DNA of 64,000 nucleotides from SIG440 sp045648205 (GTDB lineage: Bacteria; Bacillota; Clostridia; Monoglobales; Monoglobaceae). The stretch is from NCBI GenBank assembly GCA_045648205.1, contig JAZRNM010000002.1:1-64000 (forward strand). Direction: 5' to 3'. Below the pieces are notes generated by a model that saw nothing but the letters and a program-made list of their open reading frames with translations, was not told the origin of the DNA and made no database searches. The first letter of the stretch is position 1. The number at the start of each line of letters is the position of its first letter. Made by a program: the position numbers and the translations under genes. Of the stretch, positions 8,095-17,068 are shown piece after piece.

Positions 8095-10278
8095 TTATTT
8101 TTCAATAAATTCATGATGTCCGCAGGGTAAGGTCTTTCCTTTGTATGTCACTGTCATATTTTCAGGAACATCCACCATAACTCTAATGCCCGTTTCAGCA
8201 CGTTCCCACGCCACACAAACCTTACCGCTTACAGTATCAATATGTCCCTTTGCATAGCTAAGTGTGTCAAAGAAGTTGGGAGCAATTTCAACCTTTTTTA
8301 AGCCCACAGAGTCTTCCGCTTGCTTTATGCCAAGAATATGTTTTGTCATCCAGGTCATCACATCTGAATACATATGATGATTTTTAGAATCCGAGCACTT
8401 CCAATGCTCAAACATAGTGGTCATTCCATGTTCAAGCCAGCTTCTGTATGTGAGGGGACCAACAGCCGTGATAATTCTGAATGCATAATCCGAAAGTCCG
8501 CATTTGCTCAGCGCATGATACAAAAATCTCATTCCAAGCATTCCGCAATCATGGTGAAATCCTGCCTTTTCGATCATTTCCTTCAGTTGCTTTTTGAGAG
8601 GCGCTATATCATCATATATATCAAAGAAAATCAACATAGCAACTGCTGTCTGCCTGTCAATAGAACATCTTCCGTCTGCTGTAAGGTATTTGCGTTTTGC
8701 GTCACAGATTTCCCTTTCAAGTGTCTTTTCTGTTTCAGAAGTATCCATTCCCAAAAGTTCTTCTGTCAGCTTTTTGATGCGCAAAAACTTAATAATTAAT
8801 ATTTTATTGGGGAATACGGCATCCATCTTTGTGTCCGGATTTGGTGCTGCCCAATCTCCCAATCCATAAGAAATATCACCGTTTTCGTCCATCATATTAA
8901 AGAAATTTTCCAATGAACGAATAAAGTATGGATAAGCCGCCTTTAACATACTATCATCACCGGTGTGCAGGTATATGCGATAAGGGATTTCAAACAACGC
9001 ACCCTCTCCAACAGGGCCATTATAATCAACACCATCTTCCGATTCATATATCCAATCGGGTGTCGGAGCAAGAGCAGGAAGTCTTCCGTCTTCCCGCATG
9101 GAATCAAATATGTCCTGCATCCACTTGACGAAAAACTTTTTCGAATCAAGATTTGTCAGAATCTGGTCAGCAGATGCCTGTGCATCATTAAACCAACCAT
9201 GCTTCTCACGGGTAGGACAATCGGTCAAATGATAGTGCATATTCGACCAAGTCGCTTTTATTCCCGCATCAAACAACGCATTGAGGAGATGATCTGAACA
9301 CTCAAAGTGTGAGGTAGTTTTCACATCCTGATGAACGAAAGCTGCGGTTACATTGTCAAGTGACGGATTCTTAAGACCTGTCACCTCAACATATCTGAAT
9401 CCAAAGTATGCGAACATAGGAGTATATACAAAATCTTTGCCGCAACAAATAAATTCACTTTCCTGAAATGGGCTTTCCGGATAGAAAAACGGGTTATTCA
9501 TATCGTTGTAGTTAAGTGTCAAATCGTCGTTGATTTCTTCAACATGACGCAGAATAATTTTGTCTCCTGCCGCCTGATTTGTACGAAGTTTCACATAACC
9601 CGACATATTCTGTCCGAAGTCGAAAATAACCTTGTCATCCGATACCTTGAACATTTTCTTTGGTGCATATAAGGCACATTCTCTGATTGGCTCACATTCG
9701 CACTTGCGGAAAACACCCTTGGGAGGAGTTGTGTCAAGCTGAACAAAATCCCAATCTGTTTCGTCGCAGTCAAGTCTGTTCCATTTTTCATCATAGAGTC
9801 TGGAGTCATAATGCTCGCCAACTCTCAGCTCATTATATGTGAATGGTGAATTTATATTATATTTCCAGCTGGAGTCAGTGTTTACTTCCACCTTTCCATT
9901 GATTGAAAGCTCCAGAATTACCTTGGGCATATCTCGCCATTCTGCCTTATTCTGGTACCAATGAGTGTTTATATTCTCATTGTACCATCCATTTCCACAG
10001 ATAACAGAAACAACATTTTCACCCTCACGAAGAAATTCTGTAACATCATAAGTGAGATACCAAAGGGTTTTTCTGTAATCACTATATGGTGCCGCGAGCA
10101 AATCCTCAGTAATTTTTCTGCCGTTGATATACACATAACCAAAACCCAACGCACAGACAGAAAGCTCGGCTTTTTCTATTTTCCCATTATATGTAAAGGT
10201 CTTTCTGAACATTGGCGCCAAAGAATCTTCCCTGACAAAAGGAATGTTGGGTTTGATAAACGAAGCTGTGTTAAACAT
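8095..10278 (-). CDS. GH78 alpha-L-rhamnosidase
   Basis: A 727-aa glycoside hydrolase that should release terminal L-rhamnose from pectic polysaccharides or plant glycosides. It has the N-terminal beta-sandwich (ALGFGYVYINGRKITEDLL, PYSDYRKTLWYLTYDVT), a middle beta domain (FDFGQNMSGYVKL), and an (alpha/alpha)6 barrel with DCPTREKHGWFNDAQ, equivalent to the family's DCPqRdErlGWtGDAQ acid/base region. There is no signal peptide, so it acts in the cytoplasm on imported oligosaccharides or glycosides. I chose the ATG at 10278 because GGAAGGAG precedes it; the longer frame to 10317 overlaps the upstream gene and lacks a site. Confidence 0.88.
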   Translation of the reverse strand: MFNTASFIKPNIPFVREDSLAPMFRKTFTYNGKIEKAELSVCALGFGYVYINGRKITEDLLAAPYSDYRKTLWYLTYDVTEFLREGENVVSVICGNGWYNENINTHWYQNKAEWRDMPKVILELSINGKVEVNTDSSWKYNINSPFTYNELRVGEHYDSRLYDEKWNRLDCDETDWDFVQLDTTPPKGVFRKCECEPIRECALYAPKKMFKVSDDKVIFDFGQNMSGYVKLRTNQAAGDKIILRHVEEINDDLTLNYNDMNNPFFYPESPFQESEFICCGKDFVYTPMFAYFGFRYVEVTGLKNPSLDNVTAAFVHQDVKTTSHFECSDHLLNALFDAGIKATWSNMHYHLTDCPTREKHGWFNDAQASADQILTNLDSKKFFVKWMQDIFDSMREDGRLPALAPTPDWIYESEDGVDYNGPVGEGALFEIPYRIYLHTGDDSMLKAAYPYFIRSLENFFNMMDENGDISYGLGDWAAPNPDTKMDAVFPNKILIIKFLRIKKLTEELLGMDTSETEKTLEREICDAKRKYLTADGRCSIDRQTAVAMLIFFDIYDDIAPLKKQLKEMIEKAGFHHDCGMLGMRFLYHALSKCGLSDYAFRIITAVGPLTYRSWLEHGMTTMFEHWKCSDSKNHHMYSDVMTWMTKHILGIKQAEDSVGLKKVEIAPNFFDTLSYAKGHIDTVSGKVCVAWERAETGIRVMVDVPENMTVTYKGKTLPCGHHEFIEK

Positions 10279-10303
10279 AATAGCTTTCTCCTTCCAATAA
10301 ATT

Positions 10304-11530
10304 CTATTTCTCCACAAAGGATGTAGTTGAAATCAATCGATTATGATTGTTTTTTCCTTTCAGCATTCCTGAAACTTCAAAATAATATCCGAATGCATCA
10401 TCAGGAATTTCTGCTGAAACCACGTCTTCCTCTATTGTTGCAGGTTTAACATGGATTGTGTTTGCCAACACATTTCCTCTCACATAATGTATTGGCTCTG
10501 TTATATATATAAGACAAGCCTCCATATGTTGGAAGTCATCTGGTATGTCAACTTTAAACTGAACCATTTTGCCAAAGCCTTGTGGTTCTTCTTCTGGAGC
10601 AATCAAAGGCAGTTTGCCTGCCAACACGGAATCCGCAAAGCGATAAACCTCTTCACTCTTCCATGCCCATTCGTGAGCGTGTCTCAGGTCAAACTGAATC
10701 GACAGTGCTGCTCCATGTTTCTTTGTCGCAAGATAAGATTTGCTGTTTGATTTAAAACAAAAGGCATGGTCCTTCACTCCACACATCCAAAAAATCGGGA
10801 ATGGAACCTCTCCAATCTTTTTTGTTGCGCACCATTGTTCCTTGAAATCGTCACCTTTGAAAAGATTGCCAAATGACATACTCTCAGGGGCTTCTTCCAA
10901 AAATGCACAACCATAAACGGGAATTGCAAATGCGTAACGTTTGTCATAGGTAATCGCAAGTGAAGTTATGACACCGCCCCACGAAACCCCCGTTATTCCA
11001 ATTTTTTCATTATCAACACGATCATCGTTTAAAAGAATATTGTGAGCCAGAATTGTGTCCGAAATGGCATGATGCATCCATTGTTCTTCCTGTGGCAAAT
11101 CGCAGGTTTTGAGTTGATCATTGTCGGGCCCGCCAACAAAACCATCTTCCAGGAGTTCACCATAAAGTTCCCTTGTATATTTTTCAAAGTCCCCAGGTTC
11201 ACTTCCTGCCAGACCTTTGCAATCCTCTGCCGGGAAAAACCCTGTGGTATCCATTGCAATTGCAGCATAACCACGCTCATTCCAGATTTTAACCCAATGT
11301 GCATAGGCATGTCCGCCACCGCCATGAACCAAAACCATTGCCGGAACTTTTTCATTTTCCTTCATTTCAGGAAAACCAATATATCCAAAAACTTTTGTTT
11401 TTTTGCCTTTGTAATGAGCACCCTCAAAACAAATCGCCTTTACCCCTTGCCAGCCGGTCTCTTCTTTGGGGTCAAATGTGGGAATATGTTTCACTTTTGG
11501 CACAATGTCCAAATACTTTTTGATGCTCAT
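10304..11530 (-). CDS. Alpha/beta hydrolase, acetyl-xylan-esterase/dienelactone-hydrolase type
   Basis: A 408-aa cytoplasmic esterase. The nucleophile elbow is GVSWGG, the region before it carries VHGGGGHAYAHW (oxyanion-hole type) and AIAMDTTGFFPAE, and LRHAHEWAW supplies a likely catalytic His. The fold with its C-terminal beta extension resembles esterases in pectin and xylan loci that remove acetyl groups from sugars. The substrate is not determinable from sequence. It lies 25 bases before the rhamnosidase and just after the fucosidase, so deacetylation of branched plant oligosaccharides is the likely role. Confidence 0.7.
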   Translation of the reverse strand: MSIKKYLDIVPKVKHIPTFDPKEETGWQGVKAICFEGAHYKGKKTKVFGYIGFPEMKENEKVPAMVLVHGGGGHAYAHWVKIWNERGYAAIAMDTTGFFPAEDCKGLAGSEPGDFEKYTRELYGELLEDGFVGGPDNDQLKTCDLPQEEQWMHHAISDTILAHNILLNDDRVDNEKIGITGVSWGGVITSLAITYDKRYAFAIPVYGCAFLEEAPESMSFGNLFKGDDFKEQWCATKKIGEVPFPIFWMCGVKDHAFCFKSNSKSYLATKKHGAALSIQFDLRHAHEWAWKSEEVYRFADSVLAGKLPLIAPEEEPQGFGKMVQFKVDIPDDFQHMEACLIYITEPIHYVRGNVLANTIHVKPATIEEDVVSAEIPDDAFGYYFEVSGMLKGKNNHNRLISTTSFVEK

Positions 11531-11545
11531 AAAAACTCTCCTTTT

Positions 11546-12874
11546 TTAGTCCTTCAAAAAAACTTCTATGACAGGAACCACAGTATTCGGCTTAACATCA
11601 GGGGTTCTGAATGCAACGGCATTTGCACCCAAAGAAACATTCGGACCCAAGTCGTCAATTGTTGTTTCCACCATAACTTCACTGCCATCGTGCAAAAATT
11701 GCGCATATTCAATTTTTCCTGCCATATTTTCCATACACAAAAAGTTAACAGGATATTCAAGAATATGTATGTATAGTCGTTTTCCATCCTGACTCTGCGT
11801 CAGGCAGCAACCATTCGGCGCCTTGAATTCAGGAGCCGCCATAGTGCAACCATATATTGAACGGTTGTGATATTTCATCCAATCAGCATAGACCTTGAGT
11901 GCTGCTTCAGCTCGGCTGTCAATATATCCTCTGCCGCAAGGTCCGATGTTCATAATCATATTTCCGCCAAGTGCCACATGTCTGATTAAGAGATTTATCA
12001 ATATATCCGGTGTTTTCCAAGTCATTTCATCACGGTAATATCCCCATGAACCTGAAAATGTGTGACAGCCCTCCCAGGGAACAAGCTCTCCGGTTTCAGG
12101 ATGGGTGGGCCAACTTATGGGCATATATTGCTCAGGGGTCCACAAATCCTGTTCAATCTGTGTTCTGTTGTTTATGATAATATTGGGCTGAATTGACCTG
12201 ATTGTTTCAATCAGCTTTTCAGCTTCCCAATCTTCCCTGCCTTTGCCCCTCAAAAATGGATTTTCGGGAGGAATCAGTGCATCCCACTGAGGGTCATTAT
12301 ATGAGTCATCTAAGAACAAAACATCAATTTTGCCATAATTCTGCAAAAGCTCGGTCAGCTGATTTCTCATATATTCGCAATACTTCTTTTGATCTCTTTT
12401 TTTGTTTTCCTCAAAAACATTTGCATCTTTTCTTCTTGGATGGAAAATGTCAATTGTAAAATCAGGATGATGCCAATCAATCAATGAGTAATAAAGACCA
12501 ATACGGATTCCCTCTGCACGGAAAGCATCAACATATTCACGCACGATGTCCCTTCCGCAAGGTGTGTTGGTCGATTTGTAATCTGTATATTTCGAATCAA
12601 ACAAACAAAAACCCTCGTGATGCTTGGTTGTCAAAACAGCATATTTCATTCCAGCAGCCTTAGCCTGCTTTGCCCAACCCCTGATATCCAAAAGATCAGG
12701 GTCGAAATGTTCAAAATATTTCTGATACTTTTCTTCCGGTATACACTCTCTGTATTTAACCCATTCATGTCTTCCGGCAACAGAATACAATCCAAAATGA
12801 ATGAACATTCCAAATCTGTCATTCATAAACCAACTTGTATCGCCAGGTGTTTTTCTTATGTTATAATTACTCAT
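11546..12874 (-). CDS. GH29 alpha-L-fucosidase
   Basis: A 442-aa catalytic domain without secretion signal. Motifs in order: FGMFIHFGLYS (residues 21-31), YAVLTTKHHEGFCLFDSKYT (78-97), GLYYSLIDWHHPDF (126-139), and IDVLFLDDSYND near 183-194, whose Asp189 or Asp190 is the likely nucleophile. It should cleave alpha-L-fucosides. The frame is open upstream to 13180 and would overlap the isomerase gene; the ATG at 12874 is the real start because homology begins right after it and an AAAGGATG site precedes it. Intracellular action on oligosaccharides is inferred. Confidence 0.87.
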   Translation of the reverse strand: MSNYNIRKTPGDTSWFMNDRFGMFIHFGLYSVAGRHEWVKYRECIPEEKYQKYFEHFDPDLLDIRGWAKQAKAAGMKYAVLTTKHHEGFCLFDSKYTDYKSTNTPCGRDIVREYVDAFRAEGIRIGLYYSLIDWHHPDFTIDIFHPRRKDANVFEENKKRDQKKYCEYMRNQLTELLQNYGKIDVLFLDDSYNDPQWDALIPPENPFLRGKGREDWEAEKLIETIRSIQPNIIINNRTQIEQDLWTPEQYMPISWPTHPETGELVPWEGCHTFSGSWGYYRDEMTWKTPDILINLLIRHVALGGNMIMNIGPCGRGYIDSRAEAALKVYADWMKYHNRSIYGCTMAAPEFKAPNGCCLTQSQDGKRLYIHILEYPVNFLCMENMAGKIEYAQFLHDGSEVMVETTIDDLGPNVSLGANAVAFRTPDVKPNTVVPVIEVFLKD

Positions 12875-12896
12875 ATTATATTCATCCTTTATTCTA

Positions 12897-12930
12897 AAAG
12901 AGAGGCAACAAAATTGTTGCCTTTCTTTTA
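12897..12930 (-). terminator. Hairpin between isomerase and fucosidase genes
   Basis: An 8-bp perfect stem (12903-12910 with 12915-12922) and four-base loop, with CTCTTTT after it on the minus strand. The T-run is interrupted, so it is probably a partial terminator lowering fucosidase, esterase and rhamnosidase expression relative to the upstream genes, or a processing/stabilising stem. Confidence 0.5.
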
Positions 12931-12950
12931 TATTAATAACATTAAAAATT

Positions 12951-13523
12951 TTATTCAGGTTTTGTTTCAAGCTTAAGCGGAAAATCTCCAAGCTTATTAA
13001 CTTTGAAGCCATTTGCCTTGTATGTTTCATAGTCAAATTCTTCAAGTTCATCAATTGCAAGCTTGTGGAATTCATAGAAGTTCTTCCACCATTCATAACC
13101 TGAGCCAAGTTCTGCGTTGAGATATGCGTCTGCGATGTCACAGCCCATTGCGGGAGCAACATAAAAAGCACCCATAGCAAGAACGTTTACACCATTTCCT
13201 GTGATTGCACGAAGTGCTGCAGGAACAGATTCAACAACACCTGCGTGAACATGGGGGCACTTGCTTGCCGCAATATGTATGCCCATTCCTGTGCCGCAGA
13301 AGAGAAGTGCTCTTTCGAATTCGCCTTCTGAAATTGTTGCACCAACACGAAGTCCAACTCTGTGGAACATCAAATCTGTGTCGTTGGGGTCTGAATCTGC
13401 CTTAACGCCAAGGTCTGTGATTTCCCAGCCCTTTGCTTTGAGGTGAGCCACAACTGCTTCTTTGAGGGGATATCCCGCAAAGTCTGCTCCAACTACCAAT
13501 TTTTTATCTTTGATTGTTTTCAT
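12951..13523 (-). CDS. RpiB/LacAB-family sugar-phosphate isomerase
   Basis: A 190-aa isomerase, longer than typical RpiB (about 150) by a C-terminal helical tail. VVGADFAGYPLKEAVVAHL opens the domain; LLFCGTGMG at about residues 74-81 contains the catalytic Cys76 seen in RpiB-type enzymes; HVHAGVVES and GNGVNVLAMGA follow. Family members interconvert aldose and ketose phosphates (ribose-5-P, allose-6-P, galactose-6-P). Its place among rhamnosidase and fucosidase genes suggests action on a deoxy or unusual sugar phosphate. The exact sugar is unknown. Confidence 0.8.
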   Translation of the reverse strand: MKTIKDKKLVVGADFAGYPLKEAVVAHLKAKGWEITDLGVKADSDPNDTDLMFHRVGLRVGATISEGEFERALLFCGTGMGIHIAASKCPHVHAGVVESVPAALRAITGNGVNVLAMGAFYVAPAMGCDIADAYLNAELGSGYEWWKNFYEFHKLAIDELEEFDYETYKANGFKVNKLGDFPLKLETKPE

Positions 13524-13564
13524 GCTGAATCTTCCTTTCTTTTTTATATTAATTAAAAATATTT

Positions 13565-14284
13565 TTACATTCCCATAATCATCTCAAAAAGAGAATTAGC
13601 AAACAACCAATGCATTTCTTCAATCGGATGATTGACACGATTTGACAAAAGACGAACTATGTCAACCCCATTATTTCTCAAGGTCCCCCATTTTTTGCTA
13701 CAATCACAAACGGGAACCGAAAGCTCTTTGCAAACTTCACGAGCTGCATCCATATGCGCCAGAAATGAAGAAAAATACGGTACAACTTCTGCACAAGCTT
13801 CTTTAAGAAGCGGTTCTGAAACTTCATAACTCAGTTTGTCTGCGGGGAAATTTTGTGTCATAAAGATAACTTCTGAACCCGCTTCTTTCAGTTTTTTCAA
13901 AATTCCTCTTAAACTGTTTCGGTACAAATCAAGTCCTTCCATTCCCCTGGTGCAGTCATTTAGTCCAAAGCTGACAATTGTCAAATCAGGCTTATAGGCA
14001 ATAACATCTCTTTCAAGACGTTCAAGACCGGTGACAATATTGTCACCGCTTATTCCTGCGTGAATCATATTGATTGGAGCAGCAGGATAGCAAAGCTCCA
14101 GAAGATGGCGCAGTTTTGTGTGATAGCCATCATGAATTCTGAACTCAGTTTCAAGACTTTTTTCACCATTTCTGTAAATTTCAAAACAACCTTGTGTCAC
14201 GCTGTCACCAAGAAACGCAAGTGTCACAGGTGCAGTCTCTATTGGGTTTTGATGTTTATTCTTCAATTTCTCCAAAAACAACAT
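13565..14284 (-). CDS. SGNH/GDSL-family esterase
   Basis: A 239-aa hydrolase. Block I is LAFLGDSVTQG with Ser28; block II is GISGDNI; block III is SFGLNDC. Block V reads NRVNHPIEEMHW: the His is present but the Asp expected three residues before it is replaced by Arg, a variation seen in some rhamnogalacturonan-acetylesterase-like enzymes. It has no signal peptide. Deacetylation of pectic fragments is the best guess, in keeping with its neighbours. Confidence 0.75.
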   Translation of the reverse strand: MLFLEKLKNKHQNPIETAPVTLAFLGDSVTQGCFEIYRNGEKSLETEFRIHDGYHTKLRHLLELCYPAAPINMIHAGISGDNIVTGLERLERDVIAYKPDLTIVSFGLNDCTRGMEGLDLYRNSLRGILKKLKEAGSEVIFMTQNFPADKLSYEVSEPLLKEACAEVVPYFSSFLAHMDAAREVCKELSVPVCDCSKKWGTLRNNGVDIVRLLSNRVNHPIEEMHWLFANSLFEMIMGM

Positions 14285-14343
14285 AATAACATCCTCTTCC
14301 GTCTTCGTTTTTTAAATCATTTTTTTCTTTATTGCCGAAATAT

Positions 14344-14387
14344 CCAAAAACGGCTTGCATAAATAAATATTTACCCATGCAAACCGT
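14344..14387 (-). terminator. Terminator after the DapA-like gene
   Basis: Minus-strand RNA pairs 14387-14377 with 14360-14350 in 11 bp (one G-U) around a 16-base loop, followed by five Ts and a TTGG run. It lies just after the DapA-like stop codon, 66 bases before the SGNH gene, so genes from SGNH on rely on readthrough or an unseen promoter. Confidence 0.7.
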
Positions 14388-14402
14388 AAATGTTGGAATT
14401 AA

Positions 14403-15284
14403 CTATATCATTCCGAGTTCCTGCATACAAGCACGAACAATTTCCTTGGCACTGCCATCAGTGTCAGGAAGATTCTCATAATCAGCTGAGAAGCAGCCTT
14501 CATAGCCCAACAGATTCATTGCGTATGTAAAGCCTCTCAAAACACCAACCTTAACAAAGGTGTTGCGGAGAAGAAGGATTTCGTCGAGATACTTTCCGCC
14601 TTCAACGGCATCTCCCGCTTTCAGTGCCTGATACATCTTTGATGTGATTTCAGGCATACAAGCAAACATACCGTCAAGATTTTTTCTGATTCCGCTCACA
14701 TATGCGTTGTCAAAAACATCCAGTCCGCTGAACAAAATATCAAAATCATCCGGCTTATATTCACTTCTCATAAGAGCGCGAATGAGGTTGATATTCGCTG
14801 ACTTGATGCCCTTGATATTCTTGTGCTGCATCAGTTTTTCTACTGTGTCTTTTGTAAACGCAACCTGAGTAACAGGCGGCTGGTCATAGATATAAAGAGG
14901 AAATGGTGATTTGTCTGCAAGTCTCTCAAAATATTCAATCAATTGCGCCTGACTTGGTGCAAAATAAAATGGTGCAGTTGAAACGATACCCTGAAGTTCA
15001 AGACCTTTCAGCATTTCAACTCTGTCCAGTGCTCTTGCAATTGAGTTGTCCATCACGCCAACCATAACAGGACATTTGCCATCTGCTGCTTTAACCGCAA
15101 CTTCTGCAACTTTGCGGATGTCTTTTTGTCTGACTGCTGCCTGAATTCCCATTGTTCCCATTGCCAAAAGACCTGATGCACCTGCTGCAACCTGATCAGC
15201 AACATGTTTTTCAAAGCTTTCTGCAATAAAGCTTCCTTCTTTGTCCAATGGTGTTCCTAACGCTGTAAAAAATCCGTCTTTCAT
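14403..15284 (-). CDS. DapA/NanA-family aldolase
   Basis: A 293-aa class I aldolase. GTPLDKEGSF opens the barrel; the Schiff-base lysine is K161 in IKGIKSANIN; the conserved tyrosine is Y133 in YIYDQPP. DapA itself has YNVPGRT here, so this is not dihydrodipicolinate synthase but one of the 2-keto-acid aldolases or N-acetylneuraminate lyase-like paralogues. In a rhamnose/fucose locus, cleavage of a 2-keto-3-deoxy sugar acid is plausible. ATG 15284 has AAAGGAAG ahead of it; the upstream in-frame ATGs lack sites. Confidence 0.78.
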   Translation of the reverse strand: MKDGFFTALGTPLDKEGSFIAESFEKHVADQVAAGASGLLAMGTMGIQAAVRQKDIRKVAEVAVKAADGKCPVMVGVMDNSIARALDRVEMLKGLELQGIVSTAPFYFAPSQAQLIEYFERLADKSPFPLYIYDQPPVTQVAFTKDTVEKLMQHKNIKGIKSANINLIRALMRSEYKPDDFDILFSGLDVFDNAYVSGIRKNLDGMFACMPEITSKMYQALKAGDAVEGGKYLDEILLLRNTFVKVGVLRGFTYAMNLLGYEGCFSADYENLPDTDGSAKEIVRACMQELGMI

Positions 15285-15352
15285 TTTTAACTTCCTTTCA
15301 AATTTGAAATAGTTTTTCATTTGCTTATTTTGCATATTTTACATTCAAAAGC

Positions 15353-15381
15353 ATTATATCACAATACTTTTTCTTTGTAAA
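15353..15381 (-). promoter_or_regulatory. SigA-like promoter of the DapA-like gene
   Basis: Minus strand TTTACA (15381-15376), 17-base spacer, perfect TATAAT (15358-15353), 69 bases before the start. Five of six at -35. Confidence 0.7.
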
Positions 15382-15445
15382 TCATTTTTCAAAAATATGT
15401 CATATTGGTACACACTTCTGAAATTTGTTTTTATTATTTATTAAA

Positions 15446-17032
15446 TCAAAACTTATACTTAAATTTAAGTATTACAGTTGTTCCTTTATTCAGCTCACTA
15501 TCATAGAAAATCTGGCTGTCGTCACCATAGATAAGTTTCATGCGTCTATAAGAGTTTTTAATTCCATAGCTTTCATCATAATTTTCCAGGTTATTAAGCT
15601 TTGAAACCTGCTCTTTTGTCATTCCAAATCCATTATCAGAAATCTTTATTACAACAAAATCAGCCACTTTCTTGCAGTCAATTTTTATTTTACATTCATC
15701 TTCCGTGCCGTCAAACCCGTGAATTATTGAGTTTTCAACAAAAGGCAGCAACAAAAAGTGGATTATTGTGCAGTCATAAAGTTCCTTGGCTAAGGAAGTT
15801 TCAAGAGTGTATTTAATATCTCTTGACACCTCATTTATTGCCACATATTTTTCCATAGCAACAAGCTCATCACGAAGTCTTATGAAATCATTTCCCCTGT
15901 TAAGCACCAAACGATAATACTCAGTCATATTATTTACAATATCAATCGTGTCAGCATCCTTCCTGATGAAGGCATTGTATTTTATTGCAGAAAGGGAATT
16001 GTAAAGGGTGTGCGGGTCGAGCTGTTTTTGAAGAAGGCTGAACTCCATATCCTTTTTTTCAATTTCTATTTCCTGCTTCGAACGGGAAATCCGCTCAATT
16101 TCAGCCAACAAATTGAGAATTGTTTTTTTAATAATTTGAATTTCTTCAAACTCAGTTTCCTGATAGGAGTTTCCTTCACTGATATCAAGAACATCTTCTC
16201 TGCTGAGCTTTTTCACAAGGTCATCAATCCCTTGAGTCATCTGCACAGTAAGTTTCTTCGCAAAAAAGAAAATCAAAAGCAGCGAAAAAACAAACAGACT
16301 CAGAAAAATTAAAAGTGTTTTAAACAGTTCCTGAAACGCCACTTTGAAATCACGTTCAACCTGTACAACAAAATATTCGTTTATGTCAGCCTCTATGTAA
16401 TTATTCTTCGATTGGACTTCATTGCGCTGACGGACATAAACTCTCTCTGTTTTCGGAGCATTTGGTATATAAACCTTGCACTTGAGTATATTTTCCCCTT
16501 CCATCACCATTTGTCTGTAGAACACAAAATAGCTGTTGTTGAGTTCATCTGTTTGAATCTTCTCATCCCACACCAAATTGGTTGGACTCTTTTCAAAACC
16601 AGCCCAAATTTCATCTGCCTTTTCAAGCTTTTCTATCTTGGAAATATATTTATCATCATACATTGTCTGATTGGACGTGTAAATTATAAAAAGTTCTTCA
16701 AGGCCATGTCTTGCATCAAACAATTCAATATACGAAGCCAACTCGTTCGCCATAATCAGGCGTTCCGTGTTTTTGGTATATTGAACGCTGAAACTTTCTC
16801 TTATTTCTTCGGATTTCAAAATATAATCGCTTTTCTGAAAAGTTTTCTCAATTTCAGTTCTGATGCTTTGAGCATATTCATTGGCAACAGTTTGTTTTGT
16901 CTCAAGCATATCTTTTTCATTTTTATCGTACACAAAAAAACAAAACACAAGTGTTATAATCACAAATGGAATACATGATATTAACAGTGTGTTTTGATAA
17001 ACCTTTTGGAATATGCTTCGCGTTTTAAACAT
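15446..17032 (-). CDS. YesM-type sensor histidine kinase
   Basis: A 528-aa membrane kinase. Helix 1 is about residues 16-34, an extracellular sensor domain runs to about 235, helix 2 is LLIFLSLFVFSLLLIFFFAK, then a HAMP-like linker. The HisKA_7TM/YesM-type phospho-acceptor motif is DPHTLYNSLSAIKYNAF with His341; most relatives have NPHFLYN. The ATPase domain shows LPFVENSIIHGF and ISDNGFGM. It follows the response-regulator gene by 36 bases. Such pairs sense extracellular oligosaccharides directly or through a binding protein and control nearby glycan genes. Confidence 0.9.
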   Translation of the reverse strand: MFKTRSIFQKVYQNTLLISCIPFVIITLVFCFFVYDKNEKDMLETKQTVANEYAQSIRTEIEKTFQKSDYILKSEEIRESFSVQYTKNTERLIMANELASYIELFDARHGLEELFIIYTSNQTMYDDKYISKIEKLEKADEIWAGFEKSPTNLVWDEKIQTDELNNSYFVFYRQMVMEGENILKCKVYIPNAPKTERVYVRQRNEVQSKNNYIEADINEYFVVQVERDFKVAFQELFKTLLIFLSLFVFSLLLIFFFAKKLTVQMTQGIDDLVKKLSREDVLDISEGNSYQETEFEEIQIIKKTILNLLAEIERISRSKQEIEIEKKDMEFSLLQKQLDPHTLYNSLSAIKYNAFIRKDADTIDIVNNMTEYYRLVLNRGNDFIRLRDELVAMEKYVAINEVSRDIKYTLETSLAKELYDCTIIHFLLLPFVENSIIHGFDGTEDECKIKIDCKKVADFVVIKISDNGFGMTKEQVSKLNNLENYDESYGIKNSYRRMKLIYGDDSQIFYDSELNKGTTVILKFKYKF

Positions 17033-17068
17033 AAAACTTCCTTTCCGCAGATTGTTGCCAGTAAATTA

